This document shows, piece after piece, positions 59,308 through 64,000 of a DNA stretch of 64,000 nucleotides. The translations under genes were made by a program, and so were the position numbers. The DNA lies in assembly GCA_963971575.1 (NCBI GenBank), contig OZ020618.1, forward strand, positions 32,776,731 to 32,840,730, in the 5' to 3' direction. The stretch's first letter is position 1. Each line of letters opens with the position of its first letter. Under the pieces are notes generated by a model, which saw only the letters and a list, made by a program, of their open reading frames with translations, searched no databases and had not been told where the DNA came from. The DNA is from Liopterus haemorrhoidalis. Lineage: Eukaryota > Arthropoda > Insecta > Coleoptera > Dytiscidae.

Positions 59308-62300
59308 ATATTTTTTCACGGATTCCTCAGTATCTCTTAGGACAGATGAGATATCGACTAGGTTTTTGCTTATAAAAGTTACCCGTGCCAATGTTTAGAA
59401 ACAAACTACTAATTTTATTTGTAATTAGTATGAACCTCTAACGGGGTGAATCTACACCTGAGGAGAGAGTCAGCAATGTGATCTATAAAGAACTATGACT
59501 TATTATAATTGCACGATGATGGCAAACCGTCAATAACCGTAGCGAAGCACGGGTACTCAGCTAGTATTTTTATATTAGGTCACAAACATGAGTGTCCTTT
59601 TTTTTGCAATAGATTTGAATATACTTTTCTTTTGTTACAGGTGAAGGCAGTATCATTATGAACCAATTTTCAGAGAATAAACTACTAGTTTAACATTTTT
59701 TTTGTTATATATGTGTCATAATAGACTATTATATTTTTGCTTATGCAAAACCCGAAGTGATGGTTATTTGTGTTCTAATATTTTAATTTTCATGGATAAA
59801 AGTTTTTTTTTACTAAAATATGTCTTTTATGTACTCATAAATTCATCAAAAACACCAAAAAAATCACAAAATACATTTATGTTATTTTAACAACTAATTA
59901 AAAATTGGGTCACTTTTGACCCCACGATAGTAGTTATGATAGTGTAAATGAACGATAGTAGTACAAGGTTAAGTATATATTTTTTCCCTGTATAATTTTT
60001 TTTTTTTTTTTGTAATAAATAATAAAAAATTATTTTTCAATAAGTTTATTTTCTTTTTTTTTTTGCTTTTCACTTTTTATTTCGATCAATTTGACATATA
60101 AATATAAATCAACTGAAAAAATCTGAACACATTTTTTATGGGGGTGCGGGAGCTTATTTTCACATTCAACTAGTCAGTCTGAAGCCAACAGCTGTAGCCA
60201 GTAGTCGCAATCGCACACATGTTATATTATCATACTTTTGTACTATTAATTCTATCTTCAATAAATTTAATTAATAATTAAAACCGAATAATCAAACCCC
60301 ACCATAGAATCCCACAACTTATGGAGGCTCACCGGGGATCGTGTCTCGTGTTTGAGAAGGTTTTTTTTTAAAAAAGAGTGAAATAAAAGTTGTTAAAATC
60401 GCGAAGAAACAAAACGAACATACTATCAGGTTTTACCGCCGATTGTAAACTTGTAAGTAATTGAAATTATACATATGAAACAAAACTTGGTGTCATTAGT
60501 GGAAAGTTGGGGTTTTGCGGGGCCCTTCAGAAGTCGAGGCCCAGTGCGCGCGCCCGGTTCGCCCGCCGTTAAATCCGCCTCTGAGAGTTGTAAGTAAAAT
60601 GAAAGTTATGTGAGAAACAGTGAGTAAAAAGTGGAGAGAAAGTAATAAAAGTGGAGAAAGAACAATTAAATTGGAAAATATGAAGTAAATGAACAAAAGA
60701 AATATAAACAGAGGAGAAAACAGTAAAGTGTAAACGTTAAGCGCTAAAGTAAAACAATAATAAAGAAGTGAAGTGTACAAAGAATTAAAGAAAACATAAG
60801 ATAAATTAAAAATCGTGAACAGTTTCCCGCCTGCCTGCGACCTTGAACGGCAAACAGACAACAAGCGATAACGCACACCTGCATGTCATAAACAACAGCC
60901 GGTTTGCAATAACAATTTGGTAGTTTTAGGGTTTTGTAGGTATGACCAAAAAACCCTTATACCGTCATTTTGTCGTCTGTCAGTTCGGTAAAAATTGTAG
61001 CCAAACTGCTAAACCTAGAGAGTTGAAATTTGGTATGCTTATACAACCCTTTGACTCGCACATAGGAAAAATACTAAAACATATCCCCCTAAAAATATAT
61101 TTGTGCTCATCGAAAAAAAATATATTTTTTTAAATTCTGTGTAGGGTATCAAATGAAAGCCCTTAGTAAGTGGATTAACGGTCAAAATTTTATTTTTGCA
61201 AAATAAATTATTTTGACGCGATTTTTGCCAAAATTGTGCAAAATAATTTGTTTGTACCACACCCAGTAGTTTAAACTAAAAATCTGAAAAAGTTCTAAGT
61301 AATGTAATTTTGTGTGAACCGGAATAGTACAACAGGAATTTTTGATTTCAGATTATGTTGTCGGAAAATAACGCATTTTTTATGTTTTTAACTAAAATAT
61401 GTTAAATATTTAATTCGCTATGTAACACAGTAGATAAGTAGGCATTCGTAGCGTTGTGCGTTTAGTCCTTTATTTGTGATTTGCAAACTAGAGTTCGAAT
61501 CCTGTCAATTTTAATTACCGACCGCCAACATATATAAGGGAGGTATTGTGATCATACCGATTTTGACATTTCGCGATTTCAATGGATCTCCACGAATTGA
61601 GATCCCTACATAACGTTTTGACTATTTTTAGCATGATGTCTGTCGGTCTGTCTGTTTGTCCGTCTGTCTGTCCGTCTGTCTGTGTACACGTGTAGAGCAA
61701 ATTCGGCTGAAAGGATTTTTATGAAACTTCATATTTAAACTTCTGCTATCAATGGCACGAGTTGATCAACTTTTGGTAAAAATCGGTTGACTAAAAGTAG
61801 GAGTTTACTCGTGTCGATTTTAAGATTTTTCGAAAAAATTTATTGAACAAAAGTTGCTATAAAAGCAATAATTAATATATTTTATTTGAGACGTTTTTCG
61901 ATAAAACGAAAAATTACGAATAATTTCTGTAAAATTTTTCGAAATTTTTCAAGTCTCAATTTTTTCATACTTATATGTAACGTTTGCATGGTCATGATAA
62001 ATAATATCTCTGTTAGAAAATATTAGGCCAAGTTATTTCTACTCTACTGCTAGAATGTAATTTATATAAGTACTTTATGATAGCGGTCGGTCCTGTGGTG
62101 GCCACAGCGGATTTTTTTTGTTTTTTTTTTTTGCATTTTTATTTTGTTTAAATTATTTTGTCAAAATTCTAGTTATATTTTGGTAAATGTTCAGGATATT
62201 TTTGCAAAGTTTGTAGGTTAACACGTAGAAATTTTGCTCCGTGTTAAGAGTGAAATTTTGATAGTTTTATGTTGAATTTATTTTGTGAAGTTCTCATAGA

Positions 62301-62577
62301 TCTGTGCAATAATTTTTAGTGTTTGTTTTTCTCTTCTTATGTCAGAAGAAGGGAATTGCATTAGTGAAATATTACATTTTATTCGTTCAAATTTCTAATA
62401 TACATTATTTTGAAATTTAACTGTGTTAAAAGTGGTCCAAACCTGTGCGAACATAATTATAGTTGCTTGACGCTCTTTACTGCCCCTGATTAAGTGGCAT
62501 ATGCAATTTGCATTACTTAGGTGCTGTAAAAGTGGCCAAGATCAGTTCTTACAGGGGTTTATTTACAATTAGCACCG
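59308..62577. mobile_element. Nested-repeat tail of unit D
   Basis: Same series as 5443-8640. CTAG 59561-59564, candidate exon 59641-59693, hAT-like end 60501-60583, repeat R1 from 60927, tRNA-like module 61447-61506. Small private changes: a TCTGTCTGTCCG form of the microsatellite near 61665 and a 2-base loss near 61946. Confidence 0.6.
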
Positions 62578-63471
62578 ATGTCAAATATATGCTCCGATTG
62601 TGGTGGAAAGGTCAGCGCTAGGGCGCCAGGTGTCCTTTGTTCGGGCTCTTGTGGACATTATTACCACGAAAAGTGTGTTCGTATGTCAGCTGAAACTCCA
62701 AAACTCCTTAACGGGATTAAAGGAGCGCAATGGATCTGTAACGATTGCCAGTCTGCAGACGCCAATAAATCAATAATTATTGATAACGAAGAACTTTCTG
62801 GAAATCTTAATCATCCAGCTATTGTCCAAGCCATCGAAAATATTAGGATTGATTTCAACAATAAATACGAAGAGCTAAAAGTATTAATTATTGAAAAAAA
62901 CACCATAATTGAAAATCTTACGACTGAAAATATAGCACTTAAAAAGGAAGTAGCGGATTTAGGATCTAGACTAGATAATCTGGATCAGTACTCTAGAAGA
63001 AACAATCTGGAGATTCAAGGGGTCCCGGAAAAGAAGAACGAAAATCTGTTAGATGTCATTCAGCATATTGGAGCATTCATTGAATGTCCAGTGTCCCCCA
63101 ATGATATTGATGCTATCCACAGAGTTCCATTTTTTAATAAAAACAAACAGGGTCCTAGAAATATTATAATAAAACTAAAATCTAGATTATTTAAGCAAAG
63201 ATTTTTAGCGTGCTCCAAAACAGTAATTAAAAAGAATAGAACATCTGGTAAACAATTAAGTATTAATGTTCCTACGATTTCATCTGGTCTGTATGTGAAC
63301 GAGCATTTGACAAATAAAAACAAACTTTTACTAAATAAGGCGAAATTGTTTGGTAGGGAGAATAATATTGAGTATATTTGGGTTCAGGATTGTAAGATTC
63401 TGGCGCGTAAAAATTCAAACTCGCGAATTTTTCAAATACATACCGAAGAGTGTTTAGCCAAATTAAATTAA
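62578..63471 (+). CDS. LINE ORF1, PHD-finger protein (unit D, intact)
   Basis: 297 codons with all eight PHD ligands. Differs from unit B by Leu to Pro at residue 41 and Asp to Gly near residue 238; at the latter it agrees with A and C. Confidence 0.87.
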   Translation: MSNICSDCGGKVSARAPGVLCSGSCGHYYHEKCVRMSAETPKLLNGIKGAQWICNDCQSADANKSIIIDNEELSGNLNHPAIVQAIENIRIDFNNKYEELKVLIIEKNTIIENLTTENIALKKEVADLGSRLDNLDQYSRRNNLEIQGVPEKKNENLLDVIQHIGAFIECPVSPNDIDAIHRVPFFNKNKQGPRNIIIKLKSRLFKQRFLACSKTVIKKNRTSGKQLSINVPTISSGLYVNEHLTNKNKLLLNKAKLFGRENNIEYIWVQDCKILARKNSNSRIFQIHTEECLAKLN

Positions 63472-63545
63472 ATTAAAACCTCTTATTTTTCTCTCTATTA
63501 ACTGTCTCGTTGCATTACCATTAGATTTCATAATATACTGATTAT

Positions 63546-64000
63546 ATGTTAGATGTGAACTCACTGAAAATATATTACCAAAATGTTCGTGGATTACGCA
63601 CAAAAGTTACTAATTTTTTCCAAGCTTCTTCTGTACCTGATTACCACATTATTTGTCTTACTGAAGCTTGGTTGAACGGTAATATTGGTAGTCATGAACT
63701 ATTTAGTAATAATTTCCAAGTGTTTAGGCGGGATAGGGATAGGCATACTTCCCATAAGTCAGACGGCGGAGGCTCTCTTATTGCAATCAGCTCATTTTTA
63801 CAAGTTGCTGAGCGGCCTGACTGGCAAACTAACGTTTTGGAAGAAGTATGGATATCCATTGCTCTGCCAAATGGTAAAAATAAAATTCATATATGTTGTG
63901 TCTACATACCAGACTATATTGATATCTGTAAACTTAATGTATTCACTGAAAATGTAAACAAAATTATCAATGACAATCTCCAGGATTCTGTTACTATAGT
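63546..64000 (+). pseudogene. LINE ORF2 endonuclease domain, cut by window end (unit D)
   Basis: Open to the last base of the window, covering residues 1 to about 151, just before the GDFN motif. N13, E40 and Y120/P122 are present. Whether this copy continues into reverse transcriptase or ends in TA repeats like A-C cannot be seen. Confidence 0.8.

Noticed and set aside
1..64000. Simple assembly duplication of one 32-kb stretch
   Set aside because: Substitutions in gag between A and C, changes in LINE ORF1 between B and D, and multiple indels between U1 copies show real divergence. Misassembly only at TA junctions remains possible.

Overview
The window looks like insect nuclear DNA. It is AT-rich, has no host gene I can name, and consists almost entirely of transposable elements, microsatellites and a short-period satellite. 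CAGA/TCTG-tailed repeats, a gypsy-type LTR element, a PHD-finger LINE and a Helitron-type 3' end fit an arthropod, possibly a lepidopteran or hemipteran; that placement is inference. Every reading frame of substance belongs to a retrotransposon.

The layout is a higher-order tandem repeat. Four copies of one composite unit lie head to tail: A (1 to about 10.2 kb), B (20.2-31.7 kb), C (31.7-42.7 kb) and D (52.6 kb to the window end, cut). Each unit reads: LINE 3' end, reversed fragment of repeat R, 16-bp satellite, Ty3/gypsy gag-pol with a TTAA-flanked insertion inside reverse transcriptase, 3' LTR, Helitron-like end, hAT-like end, full repeat R with a nested insert, then LINE ORF1 and the ORF2 endonuclease domain, ending in a (TA)n tract. 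A and C share one set of private mutations, and B and D share another. The true period is therefore an A-B dimer of about 32.4 kb (A to C 32,435 bp; B to D 32,453 bp).

Between A and B, and between C and D, lie two further blocks. U1 is about 5.1 kb and U2 about 4.65 kb, and neither has a convincing coding region. Each is bounded by (TA)n on both sides. Their order is U1-U2 after copy A but U2-U1 after copy C, with orientation unchanged. Between B and C both are missing and the LINE runs through a short TA tract into its own 3' end. U2 has 22-bp imperfect terminal inverted repeats touching the TA tracts, so it behaves like a discrete DNA element that carries nested MITEs.

No gypsy copy can be functional as written. 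All four share frame breaks at the second Gag zinc knuckle, the protease/RT boundary and inside integrase, plus the 760-bp insertion. A 5' LTR is absent from every copy, and gag starts directly after the satellite. The unit therefore seems to have spread by segmental amplification of an already dead composite rather than by retrotransposition. An assembly error at TA tracts could explain the U1/U2 swap. Real sequence differences between the two U1 copies, and between A and C, argue against simple duplication of one stretch of reads.
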